A stretch of 64,000 nucleotides of DNA from NCBI GenBank assembly GCA_017562135.1, contig QEYB01000406.1, positions 248,001 to 312,000 on the forward strand, written 5' to 3'. The position numbers and the translations under genes are program-made. The stretch comes from Dipylidium caninum (lineage: Eukaryota; Platyhelminthes; Cestoda; Cyclophyllidea; Dipylidiidae). Under the pieces are notes generated by a model. It was given only the letters and a program-made list of their open reading frames with translations, made no database searches and was not told the origin of the DNA. Below are positions 22,453-36,000 of this stretch, one piece after another. Within the stretch, counting starts at the first letter, position 1. Each line of letters begins with the position of its first letter.

Positions 22453-24721
22453 ATGTTGGTGCTTGACATTTTCCTCTGCCTTTGGCTGTTTATTTGGATC
22501 ATCTTCGTGTTTACCCTCCTGTTGCGGAGGCACCTACTTCGCGAAAAATTGGCAACACAACACAAAAATTTCCAATCCTCCCGTTCTTCTCTCCGTCTTC
22601 CATCCCTACTGTAATTCTGGCGGTGGAGGCGAACGGGTACTCTGGACCGGTGTCAACATTCTCCTTCACCAGTATCCCCGCCTCTTCATTTTCATTTATA
22701 CTAATGATTCTGACTGCCTTTCTGCCCCGTCTCGTGCCTTTCAAAATATCCAGACCACCTTTGACATCACTGTGGCAGCTAAAGAGCGCGTTCACTTCAT
22801 TCCTTTACGAAGCGAATTCCTCCTACGTCCTTCGCTCTATCCATGTTTGACTCTAGCCGGTCAGGCCTTTGGTTCCGTGGTTGCGGCCTTTGAGGCTCTC
22901 ATCCGCTTACCCTCTGATTTTTATCTGGACACTTCAGGATTTACTTTTACTATTCCTCTCTTTGCCTGGTTACTCGGTGCGAACTGCGGTGCTTACGTTC
23001 ATTTCCCTATCGTCTCTTCCGACATGCAACGTCGCGTTGCGGAACGCATTGCTAACTCTGCGACAAGCTACAACAATCTCGAGCGAATCCGTCGGAGTGC
23101 TATATTAACTATGCTAAAACGAGTTTACTATGCCCTGTTTCAGTTAGTCTATGGGTGGGCAGGCAGTGCCACAAATTGCCGTATTGTTGCGGTGAACTCG
23201 ACTTGGACTCGAAGGCATATCATGGCTCTCTTCGGTACGCGACCGTACCTCCTCTACCCACCATGTCCGTGTAAGGTAGAGGGAGTTGAGAATAATGATA
23301 GAAGGAAGCCGTGGATCGTATCCATTGGCCAATTTAGACCAGAGAAAAACCATATGGTTAGTTTGTGTCACAAGTTTACCAAAAGTCATTTTTATATGTT
23401 GACCAAATAAAAACCTTGTAGTAAATTCTTTACGTAATACAAATTTCGGGCGCATTCACTATGGTTCTAGGAAAATAGCCCAAGAACGCGAACTGGTAAG
23501 GCAATTTGTAATCGACGTAATGTGGGCCGCTACCAATAATGCATTTTTAATTCGGCTCATATTCAAAATCTTACTGGTGTACCTTCGAAGATGGTCCATT
23601 TTAAAAGTCCCACAGTCGAAACTTTTGTGATGTACGCGTGTTACACTTCCCACGAATTGTTTGATAATGACAAGAAAATTAATTTAGCTTAAATCACTGT
23701 AATAACCCTTTGCATGATAAACCGGCACAATCCACTTTTAAATTGAACACCTCATATCAACGTGACAAGATCAATGGTTACATTTTTGCCATCAAACTGT
23801 AACCAACTTATAATTTTAAAATCGAGGCTGATTCACATAGCAGATATCTGCAATTGTCCTAACTTTCCCTACCACCTATTCGTATTTTAAAAGTTGGTCA
23901 AGAATTCCTTGAATGGGGTTTATGAACCCGGTGGTGCATGTGTGAATTGCGGGAGCAAGTTGTTTGTTAGATCAAAAATGTTCTTTCTGTACGTTTTAAC
24001 TCGTCTTACAGCTTATTTTGTCCTTGGATTCTACTCACTTCTGTCGCACAATCTATTATCTCTTTTTACTCAGCTTCAATTGAGGGCTTTCGAGCTTTTC
24101 TTGAGGAAAATTCCAGGTGATAAGAGCCCCTACCGCCTCATACTAATTGGCGGTTGCCGTGATGACGATGACTACTCACGTGTACTACGTTTGAAGGAGT
24201 CAGCGAAACGAATGGGTCTGTCTGATCGACAGGTGATTTTCGAAGTGAATGTTCCTGTCGCAAAAGTGCGACAGTATCTCTCAGAGGCCACCATTAACCT
24301 GCATACCATGGTGGATGAACACTTTGGCATCGGTGAGCGTTCGCAATGAAATTTGTATAATTTGGCCGCTTAAATAATCCTAAGTACACACTTTTTAACT
24401 GCCAACATCAGGAATTGTGGAGGGGATGGCAGCAGGACTGGTGACCGTTGCCAACAGATCGGGTGGACCCCTGATGGATATAATTGGTCCTGCACTGGCA
24501 CATTTACGTGCTGATGTGAACAAAATTAAGCCGACGCCTGTTGGCTATCTGGCTGCTCGGGATGATGAGTACGCAGAAATCTTCCACTATGTTCTTCTTG
24601 AGGCTCTACCCAGCCAGTTGCAACCGCTTCGAGTTGCTGCTAAAAAACGCGCCCAAGCACTTTCTCGGAAGAGGTCTTCTGCAAAGGCTGGCTTACCTTT
24701 GCCCAGAAACTGGGTTTATAG
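22453..24721 (+). CDS. ALG11: ALG11 GDP-Man:Man3GlcNAc2-PP-dolichol alpha-1,2-mannosyltransferase, with two one-base frame breaks
   Basis: Exons 22453-23356, 24074-24332 and 24412-24721. The enzyme adds the fourth and fifth mannoses to the dolichol-linked glycan on the cytosolic face of the ER. The start ATG (22453) opens a membrane anchor (LDIFLCLWLFIWIIFVFTLLL), then the GT4 fold: VFHPYCNSGGGGERVLW, LAGQAFGSVVAAFEAL, YVHFPIVSSDMQ, YPPC, VSIGQFRPEKNH, LILIGGCRDDDD, YLSEATINLHTMVDEHFGIG. The EX7E motif (E-HFGIGIV-E) and SGGP are intact. The anchor is in frame 1 and HPYCN in frame 2. The shift falls between about 22545 and 22590, where no AG exists for an intron; A5 at 22563 is the likely site. 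The end, FSEEVFCKGWLTFAQKLGL then TAG, is also one base out of frame with its exon, with the shift between 24640 and 24662 near an A6 run. These are probably assembly errors, but gene decay cannot be excluded. Confidence 0.95.
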
Positions 24722-27071
24722 ATATACTTTCTCTTTTCCTGTTACTCTGGCTCTTCCCGTGATTTTTGTGGTCAAGTAAAACAGATGCTTTGGTAATACA
24801 TTTCTACACTCCAGTAACTCTCATTTTAAAGACACCAGGTTATGTATGCTCTCTCATTTTTTTTTCCAAAATTTTCTAATTGTGTCCATGTTCGCACCTC
24901 CGTAGTCAACAACCTTACCCTCAGAAGTGTTGCTCGATAGATGATTTCTTTGTTGACAGTCCACTAATTTGTTACGCTTTCCCAACCTCGCGACTATTAA
25001 CGTGTGTGCATAGCGTTAATTGTTCTAAAAGTGGTAAATTTGCGACCGTATCAAGTGATGTTGGCAATGCAGAGAAGGTTTCATTTTGTTCACTTAAATT
25101 TCTCGAGAACCAAAGTGAAATAAATGAATAGTTACTTTCTCTATACTGCAAATATTCTTAATTTCTTTATGGTTGGTCATTTGATACTTTTTAAACATTG
25201 ACACAATTACGAAAGTACTTTAATTTTATTGTATCCCGTTACAATCCAAAAATAGTGACAAATTGTTTTTGGGCTCTTTACTGGACAGGCGAAGTGTGGT
25301 AAACTTATTTTTTAAATACGTTGTAACCACCTCGAAGGTCGCCTGCCTGCCTTTCCTGTATCACAGTGGTGACTGGATTGAGCATTTGAGGGAGACTCAA
25401 ACCAACTATCTGTAGTATAGTCGTCCAGAACCAAATACCTCGAACACTGGGGCAACCTTTCAGATATCAGGAATAAAGGGGGTTGTTTGTCGCAGAAAGA
25501 TTCAATGACACTACTTTCTAGTGTCAGGACTTGACACAATTCTAGAGGGGTTACCCTCGCATTTGAATGCTTTTCCTCTATGCGAAATGTTATGATATAA
25601 GGCTAGAAACACGCGATGATAGTTAAGTTAGCCAAAGTTAAGATAGCACTCTGCCACATGAAAGTGCTAATAATTTCTGCGAGAATGAACAGGAAGGTTA
25701 CGTTAAAGTGGTAGAAATCAATTAAAGAGTTCATTTGATCGTCTGACTTATAGTTGGCACTATCCGATTTAAATTAACAAAATCTAGACGAGAGCTTGAA
25801 GCCCAAATAGTCCAAACCGGTAAAATTTGGCCACCAGACGAGTCTTGTTCACGTTTAAAAGGTGGCATCAGAAGGAATAATGTGTGAGGAGGCCAATTAC
25901 ATAACATGCATTGCCTGACCACACCTCAGCTGTCAATGAACGGGGAGAGGAAGACGCCCTTTCGCCTAATTACCCCCGAATTAATACCCAATTTGCATCA
26001 AATGTCCCATTTAATGAGGCGTAGGGATGTTAGTTGACTCTTACTGGAAATCCGTGCCAGACGTTCTGCCAATGGTGTAGAAACGGAACTCAGTGAATGT
26101 GATTTGCGTATGTAATTTCACAATGGCTAATGTGATTGAAAGTGTTGATGGGCGGTAGAACACTGTCCTCGCCCTTCAGCTTTCACTAGACAGAACTCGT
26201 CGTCCTCTACAGACCCGGGCATTGTTAGCGGTGCCTTGCAGAGGAATTCAGTCATTTCCTGTCAATAGGCGGACGAGTTATTTTTCGTGCAACTCGAATA
26301 ACATTCTCTTCGGATTGACGACTTGTAGTACACTCAGGGTAGGCGAATGGTTAAGTGGTACATCAAACTTCAAGCCTCTCTTCCCGTAAGTCAACGAGAT
26401 ACCAGACGCAAAACGGCCACTTAAACCATTAACTTCACAAGTTAGACTTCCGGGGGATCAACGGCACTCCCTGCCTCATTAATTACCGTTTAAGGGGGAA
26501 GGAGTATCCCGAGAGGTCAGAAGACTGAAGTGGCGCTCAGTAAAGAATGAGTTTAATGATTTACTTCCATATTCGAAGATGTATCATGAGTGAACTTTTC
26601 GCATCCACGATGCCTAAATAACAAAACCCATCTGAGATTTTGGCTCTTGTCTTGCTTGCGGATAAACTATTAATTTCCAAGGAAGTAAGTGGGCATTCAT
26701 CCTCCTTCAAGCTTGTACGAAGGTTATAAATCATCCACGTCTTAACAAATTGTAACAGATCGACTAGGGGGAGTGGAGAGCCAGACCGCCTAGGGGGAGC
26801 ACAGGAGGTAGCAGACCGAAGGGTCCGCGTGCACTAGAATATACCTGTTTTACTTGTTGCAAAAGGTTCGACAGCCACCCATGAAGGACTGGCCCTTGAA
26901 TAATGTTAACAATCGAGAGACTCACTCGACACAAAGAGATTACGACCATCCAGTTGCTTCATTAATTAAACCAAGTCGGCGCAACCACCGAGAATGATGG
27001 ATCCATATTTGTGTTGTGGACCGTGGAGAGAAAGAGAAAGAAGACGAGTTGGCATGCAAATAGTAGGCGGT
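24722..27071. other. Convergent intergenic region between ALG11 and YIPF5
   Basis: Both neighbouring genes end here. I found no coding exon. A possible polyadenylation signal, AATAAA, lies at 25119-25124, about 400 bases after the ALG11 stop. Short open frames on either strand look random. Confidence 0.5.
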
Positions 27072-30000
27072 TCAGAAAACCGTTAAAAGGGCAAAGATCG
27101 CATACACCAGGGCACAGGGATAACCCACTAGAAACCGCTGTTTTTGTAGATTCAACACACGCACTAGCAGTTTGCTGGAAGAAATTGCGCTCCAAAGCAC
27201 TATGAAGGCAGTCAGGATAACTCCCAGTGTAGATCTAGAAAAGGACAATTAAAAGCGGTTGACACGAAGACAGTCAAAAAAGTGATAAAACATGCAAATC
27301 CGAAAATTTTATAGTGAAAATGGGGTCTTTTGCCGCCAGGACTACTTATGCGCAACTTTCAAATGAACGCTGTTTTCAGAACGCTTGTACTACTCCTTTC
27401 CGCAAAACTAATTTTGAGCAGATGCTCAAATTTCCGCTTACTGTAATTGAGTGGATAACCAAGTTTACCGTCTGCGGATGTTCCTAGTAAAATTTCCTTC
27501 ACCGATTTACGGATTTTCAATCGCCTTTCGGCACTTGATCTTGATGATATTGACAAGGTTCGCCTTCAAGCATCCACAAGAAAGGGGCGTTTGGAGAATC
27601 CAAATGATTGATTAAAACAAAGACAGTATGTAAGGTCTCGATTTGGCAAACCTTTTACGATCAGATTTACAGTTAGGGTCGTAATAAAAGCGAACTGAGA
27701 AGTTGATTGAACATAGCGTAAATGAAAAAGGCAGAAGCCACAAAAACAGGACAACCACAAACAGGAAGATGGTTAAACAACACTTAGACGATTCTGAGGA
27801 AAATGACAATGATCGCTAGCTCGTGGATTAGAAACAAAAATATCAACTTAGGAGATGTCAGTTTTAACAGTAAAGAGTGAAAAGACATTAAAAGAAGGGA
27901 ATGTAACCCCGCGGTTTGAAAATAAAAATTGGGATGATGGATGATTTTCAATTCGTGCAAAAGTACGAAGTAATTTTCCTCACGATGGTAGGAGAGTAGA
28001 AAAAGCCTCGACAATCGTCTCATAACCAGCTCTTGGGAGATAATATGAAGCCTAGGTGTTATAAACTTTACCAATATGCATTTGGGAATAAGAAAATTAT
28101 TCCCTATTCCACCTTATTCGTGAAATCGGTGTAAATGAACCTTATCTCAAGTACAAGCAGTGAATAATGTATGAAAGACAGCTAATCAAGGACACGGAAG
28201 AAAAGTGCTTCTGCACTGAGAGGCCTGAAATTAGGGCGTACGCAGAAGTGACTTATTGAAAAAAGAATTGAAAAAATCCTCCAAAATTTCAACGCAGAAA
28301 GAAACGACTTCACAGAGTGTGAACCTTGTGTCAACATGACCAGGCTATGGACCCATTTGTTCGGTAGCTCCTAAAAGTGATGCCCGGATATACAGAGAAG
28401 GATGTGGAAGCCAGAACAAAGTTAGCCTTCCCGAGCATAGTAAAATTGGAGCGAAAAATCTAAACATAACTAGGCTACTGAAGTTTGTATAACTTTGTCA
28501 CTAAATTCGTAAGCGGACAACAACAACAGTTCAATTAGCGGAAAAAACGAAACTAGACACTAAAAAAACTCGGACTTGTAGACGATAAGAGTCCATTGAG
28601 AGTGAAAAAGTAATTAGAGGAAAAGGTATTTAAGGAAAATCGGTGATATAAGGAACTAGAGAATTGGATATAAGGTAAGGCGGATTAAAAGTGGGATTTC
28701 GTTCGAATGGTTAATTGAAGAATAGGAATCAGGAATCCGCAGACCCTGATGTGGGGCTTAATAATAAGCGAGGAAAATAATTTAAGAAGGCGATTTAATT
28801 GAAGTAAAATAAGCAGCGTAGACCACAAAGTCGGATAATTTTTGTGTAGCCACTCCATCGTAAATAGGAGGAATGAAGGTCAGATAGGTTTGACAAAATG
28901 GCAGTGATAAACACGAAGATAAGCGTTGGGCTGGAGAGATAACATATGAGCCTCAAGAAATGAAAAGGTCGCAAATGTTCGAAAAGGAAAATTTAGAAGT
29001 GGACGAATAGTGGGAATATTGGCAAACTTGATGTGTGAGGATGAATTAGGTGTTGAGAGAAAACGGGAGAAGGACGTGACATTCCAATAAGAGGATCGAA
29101 TTTCAGGTTTCGGTATACCACATATCCTACACAAAGAGGTGATAGGGGAGAAGAAAAGCTAGAATAATCAAATGGAAGAGGGAAATATGGAAAAAAGACC
29201 GACTATAGAAAACTAGAGAAGTGAAGCAAACCAGTTTGAGTTAATGCGACGATTTTTCGCTTACAGGAGGATAAAACGAGGGAGGGGGGAAGGGAGAATC
29301 AACGCCAAATATCGGCCATTGGGAAATATTCGAGGCCATTTTTGAATAAAAGTAGGGAATCCCGATGTAAATAGAATAGGAGAGGGAACACAAAAATAAT
29401 GAGATCAATTGAACTTCGAGCAATTGAAAAAAACACGCGAGGAGAAAAGTTGGGAGAAATACCGCTTTATTTTGAAGACGAAGAAGATATGAAAAATGGT
29501 TCTGATAATTAAGCTTCAAGACCGTTATGCGTACACCCACGAAGCAATACGCAATGACATCGGAACGACGAGAAAATAGGGCAGCGGGGGAATGGATTCA
29601 CAGGATACAAGGATGAAGAGGAGGTTGATAAAGAAAAAAGGGACAACAAACAGGAGAACAAAATTTGTGAGGTGAAGTGCTTAAGTTATGCAGATCGAAA
29701 AAAACTTACTTCTACATCCAAATGGCTAACGATGGGTAGCGAAGTAGGGGACCTCCAAAAAAGGCACCTATACTCGCCAGATAAAATAAATCTATGAAAT
29801 AAAGGACTAAGAAATCGGGGAAAACTTAAATCGAAAAATTAAAGGTTGTCATAATAGCACGAGTTCCATAGGTGACAAGAGGATAAATGGAAAGTTTGCG
29901 CTCAAAAGATACCGACAAAAATCGTCTCAAAAAATGATCATACACACAGTGTGGGATGCCCACATATGTGGAACAAATAATGTGCAAAAAAAATGACATG

Positions 30001-33000
30001 AAGAATTGGTAAAGAGAGAATGGAGACACGACAGCTTCAATCAGAACTTGGCTACACAAATTTCGCACAAAAGCGTTTTTCATGGCAAAGCAATTAGCTT
30101 AAATGAAACTAAACATTTACTAACAGAGTTGGCCGACGGCTCGGTTTAGGGCTCATAATACTCGGCGTTTTGAGGACATTGACCACACTGGGAGAGATTT
30201 CATTTTAGAAGATTTCAATGAGACAGCCATAAAGCAAGGAATAATTGCGTAAATAAAATAGGTAGCAGGGATATCTATGGCGATAGGCGTGTAGTTTAGC
30301 CGTTTAAGAATAGAAACATAAGGAGTTTGGAGGGAATGAGAGCATAGGTAGAATTATACTCATTTTTAAGCCAAATAAAGTTAAGACCATACGATTTAAG
30401 AGAATCAACAGTAACGGGACTTTTAGAGGATCGGAAGTAATGGTGAAATTAAATGGAGAAAAAACGTGAAGGAGTACAACGACTTGGAAGAAATCTCACG
30501 GGAGTTAATCAAGGGAACGATCGAGAGGGTAGCAGACTTTAGCAATTAGGGTGTTGGAAAAAAAGTACTTTAATTTTAAGCAACACATCAAAGTCGAAGA
30601 GTATTGCTAACAAAAACTAACAGAGAGGGTCGAAGTGGAAGCCGTAGGTCGCGATACATAAAGTCATCCGAGGACGACGCAAAAACAGAAGCATATGGAT
30701 AGTTTGAAACGGTACAATGAAGTAAGAGAATAAATTACTTTCATCAAATCGCCACATAAGTGAACGACTTAAAAATTACTTCAACCAACGACACACCTAA
30801 AATGAGGATGTGTTCGGCTGGTGAGTCCAAGAGAATAATACAGAAAAGTGAAGTGACTGTCCTTTTGCCAGAAACAAGATATATTTCAGGCTAAAGCATC
30901 GTAGAGGGGCGTTTAATAATATCATTTGTAGCAGAACTGTGCAAGGTGATAATCAGTTGAAAATACAGAAAATTGAAGTGTGAACAAGAGGGACTTGCTT
31001 TAGGGAGAAGACTATGCCAACAGTGGAGAGGACACACATGGGAAGCATGCAGTATCCCAGGACGGAGACGACGCAGGTGGGCGCCACACCCTGGGGAGCC
31101 ATGAGGGAGAGAAGAGTGTACATGCCAAGGCAACCCAACAATCCAATGCCGTAGATGTAGTTGAAGTGTATCTTGCCTGCCTGATAATGCATAATAGAGC
31201 GATTAGTCCTTCCCTGTGTAAAGTACGATGGTCCCCACTTAGACTTTTCACTGGCTTAGGCCATCTGCTATGTCGCTATGCGTTCGAATGTGGGATTGTC
31301 TGAAATGATCCACGGAAGCCATTCACTACGGAATTAAGCAGATTCCTTTAATTGCTTTTCTTGTTTCGCATAATAACTTCTTATAGAAGTGAATAACCTC
31401 GGCTCTGTGCCTACTTAAAGCATTCTATGTAACTTTTCAAGACCTCAAATGGACTTCAAGTCCCTAATTTAGCAGGATAAGAATCTTTTCCTTCTTCTCC
31501 AGGTCATTAAATTGTCATCAATTACGAAGTTATTTACTCTTTATAAAGCGTACAGGGATCAATGACAGGCATTTGTCTACTTCTGTCCACCCGAAACTAA
31601 AAACAACACTAAAACGTAAAGCTGTATTTTAACAATCGAAACACTTCAGACAGTCGCATTAATGTATTTCGGTCCGGATTGAATGGTAGTGACTAGCTCA
31701 TAAAAATTTTCCGTAAAATAATTCCTCAAATCATTACCTTAATTTAGTTAAAAGACCACAAGAAGTCATCAACAGTATTTAAATAAGTAATTTCTTAAGA
31801 CGTCAAAAATGGCTACTCCAAAATCTGACTTCATTTAGCTTTACTAGTTCTCAAAATTGGATAGCATCCCACGATTCTTCACTTAGTAAGTTTGATTCTA
31901 CATTTTATCTCATTCAAACTCCGACGTCTTAGGGGTGTCAATAAAATGTGAAAACACTCTTCTTGATACCATATTCGCTCAAATGAAGGAGTTAAGGAGA
32001 AAAAACCCGGATTCATGCCATTTATACATTAAATATGGGGAGTAGACCAATATCTCAGAACTGTCTGTTCTGATAGGCACTGGTGTGGCCATAGTGACTA
32101 GCTTACCAGCAACAGAGTTCCGCCGAAAATGAGACAGAATACGAGAGGTCCGGCAAGGTCGGTGTCCTCAAGCACCTCCTGGGGACTTTCACGCGTTGGA
32201 TTGAGGACATTCAGGGTCTACAAGGCACGTAAGGTCATTGAGGAACCGATATGATTTTACATTTTTTCATCGACCGACTAGTGGACAGATCGAGACCTAT
32301 TGAAGGGAGAATAACCAAAAGATTAGCAGCAAAATATTTAGAATGTCAGTCAGCAGAGGAGGATTTACGGGAACAATTTGAAAATAAATTTTTATAAAAA
32401 AAGATCCTCAAGTAGTGTGGCACTTGACCATGAAGAAAATAGTGCACATTTATTATTTGATTTTCATTGGGCGATCGGACGTCATATTCAACCATTCGCA
32501 GCCGATTTGTTGGTCGTCCAATCAGAAAGGAACGCATAAGTCATACCAACCTTTCACAGTTCAATTGAGCAAAATATGTCCAGCCTTCAAAACGTAACAA
32601 TTTTTATATTATTTGTTATTCAAATGGCATTCAACCACAGATGTCCACCTCCTCCAACATCAGGACTCTACGCCTGTCGAAACCGAAGTCTTCACGAGGT
32701 CCCTCTACCCGTTGGAGCACCACTAAGAAATCGTCTAGCCATAACTGCTCTTGACGTCTCCGACAACATCATACAAATACTCCACGAAGATACATTAAAA
32801 CCTTATCCCGCTTTAACTTCTCTTCGGTTGGAAAGGAATCTTCTCTGGAAAATCACTGACCTCGCTTTCCTTGGAGTCCCACGACTTCAGCACCTATTAC
32901 TGCGTAAGAACCGTCTAACCATTCAGGCCGGCAGTTTCTCTCCTAAGGCGCTGCTGCAGTTGAGGAATCTGCAAGAACTTGATCTTTCGGAAAACCCCCT

Positions 33001-36000
33001 CGGTCAACTACCTGCTCGGTTCTTCCCACCTTCCTTGTTAGAACTGCGTCTGGAACTCACTTTTCCAAGTCTAATATTTCAACTTAGTGCCCTAAGTGAA
33101 CTGAAAAATCTCCAGACGCTCAGCCTCGCAAACAATTCCTTCGTAGGTCTACCCGGTCATTTGGACGGGGAGCTACAATCAATGAGATACCTGAAACGCT
33201 TGTATTTGGATGGTAACATGTGGACGTGTGATTGCCATCTAATTTGGTTGGCTCGCATCGCACGGAGACTTAATACCACTGCTCTGTGTGACATGCCTGA
33301 GGCCCTGAGAAACCTACCAATTGGGAATCTCTCCTTAACAGAATTTCAGTGTGCACCAGTTGCGCTAAATAAGAACGATGTAGGGATCCGAATAACTGAA
33401 GTAGAAGCCGGTTCGACCGTCACAATGGTGTGCCACTTCTACGCAGAGCCTCGAGGTCGAATTCGATGGTTTCGTGGTCAGGTAGAAGGTGAGGAGGGAG
33501 AAATAAAACCTACAGCAATATCAGTGGACGAAAGGGGTGTGGTAGAGGGAGTTTTAAGGGACTCCGTCACCAAAACCAATTTAACTTTACGCGAAGTACA
33601 GGCGGGTGTGGACGACGGAGTATACCGATGCGAGGCGGAGAATGCACGAGGTAAGGATGCTATTGTCTTCCGGATCCGAGTGAGCTACCGACACCTTGGG
33701 CATCAAAAACATCGTGGCAAGGGTGAATTAGCGCTTACGAGCGCGGCGTGGATGGGTGTAGTGGTCGGCGGAATACTACTGCTCAGTTTGACACTCCTCA
33801 GCGTGGTGATCTATTGTTGCCAGAAGGCGCGAGCAGAGCGTGAGTCGCCCCATCTCATCATGATCAAGCAACAGAAAGGGTTTTCAGACAATGAAGGTAA
33901 GAAATTATGCTACATCCTACCGGAATTTTTCACGTATGACATGGAGTTCCAATCCATCTATAAACTAAGGCAAGTTTCTCTTCACAAAATCAAAGCACTT
34001 GATGTTGAAAAAATCGCATCCTGAGACCAATTCTCTGAAAGTTGGAAGATACTCAGAGCATGTATAGGATTAACAGATTTTGAAAAGAGCATTACCTAGA
34101 AAATCGGACATTATGAATGAATAAATAATTTAACGCGTTTCATTAATAATCACTAGGAAATATACTCTTGTAATAACTTATTCTGATTTTCGAGACATCC
34201 AAATTCCCAGTGTCGTTTTTAATACCTCAGATAAGTCTAACAAACTCAAGGCAGAATTTTTGCCCGATCACAGTTTGTGAAGACCGAGTGATAAATTAAT
34301 TCACATATTTTGATACTTAACGACATTTTTCAAATTAAAATTAGCGTCGACAGAGATTGCAATATTTATAAGACGGAAATATTGGATAACCGCATACCTA
34401 CAAAATATAGAGAAAAATTCGAGTCGGATTCGGTCGATTTTATGAAAGCAACCACAGAAATTGCTCACATCAAGGCTATGGACTTAATATCAGCTTTTAA
34501 TCTTTCAGATATTCCCTATCCGCCAGAATTCACATTGTCATCTATAGAAGATGAAGGAAGAGACCACGTAATTGGTATGATAAAATATCAAGCAATGCCA
34601 ACAAATGATTGGTTCGCCAACGCTGACAATGAAATAGAACGCTTGTGAGCGGTACGGAAAAAAATTGTTTTCTCCATATGAAACTCGATTCCATTAAGAC
34701 TCTGCCGTCTATCTGGTCTTATAAAAGGCCGTGTGTCTTTATGAGTATTTTAGGCGAAATTCAAAGTGAGGTAAGGGTAAAAATACAACACTAATTGGCT
34801 GTTACTGCCTTAGGTAAGGCGAGAAGAGTATGAAAAAAACAACGCTGTAATAATAGGAGTAAAGTAGACTACCTAATAAATATACCTTTTTACATTAACG
34901 CAAGGTAAGAAATTTTTTACCAGGCGATAATCGTAAGTAAAAACGACCCTCGACGTCTACAGTGGGTAATTATCAGCTACGAGGTTAGAAAATATAATGA
35001 AAAATGAAAGGAATACATTAAGCCGTGAGTTTAATTTCCGAAAAGATTGCGCATAGCTTACAAGAAAAAAATACAGTGACCAAAACTTTCCTCAAAGGGT
35101 TGCAGAAGACTACATTCCACAAAATTTTTAAGGGTTTTACCAAACGACGAATGGTTCGATGACGCAAATTCATAAGATGGTTTAGAATGCCAAAATACCG
35201 GGGCTGTTGGTGAACATTTTTCCCAAACAAAGCTAAGGATAGATTTTGACAACGCCACCAAGCACATAGTCAAAGTTGCCACTCAAGCTTGAGCCTTGTT
35301 ACCAAAATAAGTTTTTAACTCTTCTAAAAATGCTTTGCAATGGTTGCACAAAGAACATAAACTGTCCGATTTAAGATGACTTAGTGATACTTGATGAGGT
35401 TTTTTGAAAAGTCTCATAAAAAAAATCAAAACAAGCACTAAGATAGGTGAATTGGTTAAAAATACTCACGACAGGGAGTAACAAATCATGACAGATATGT
35501 TGATCCAATTGAATGAATTGTCGCAAATTCGTTTTCATGAAAGAGAATCCGTTTTGAGCTGCTCAGGTTAACTTAGTCTAATTTCGAGTTAAAACCTGGC
35601 TGACGAAATTGGGAGCTTATCATAAAAGGGTAGATTGTTCATTTAGGTATATGTGTTGATGCTACTCAAAGGGGTACGATAACGCTTAGGAAAGGCGCAA
35701 TAAGTAAATGATATAATTATAAAATAAGTCGTTTTTTTAGCCCAAATTTAAAATGCGTGAGAAACAAGAATTTCCCAATCAGCACACAAATTAAATGCAA
35801 TAAAGATCTCTCCAGTTCCAAACAGCTCCGTATTCATTAAAACAAAATCAAGTTCTCAATCTATCAATTTGATTCTCAAGAATGCTAAATTATCAGGGTA
35901 GGTAAATATATACTGACATTTAGTATTTTTCATGAAATACCATTGAAAGTCGCAAACTTACTGAAATCATATTCAGTAGGGAAAATGTATAAGTAGAGCG

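Noticed and set aside
22511..22795. 94-codon minus-strand frame
   Set aside because: It is the antisense shadow of the ALG11 catalytic exon.
26561..26831. About 90 stop-free codons on the minus strand after a TTCTAG acceptor-like site
   Set aside because: No conserved motif, no donor partner, and the YIPF5 gene already ends upstream at 27072. Likely chance.
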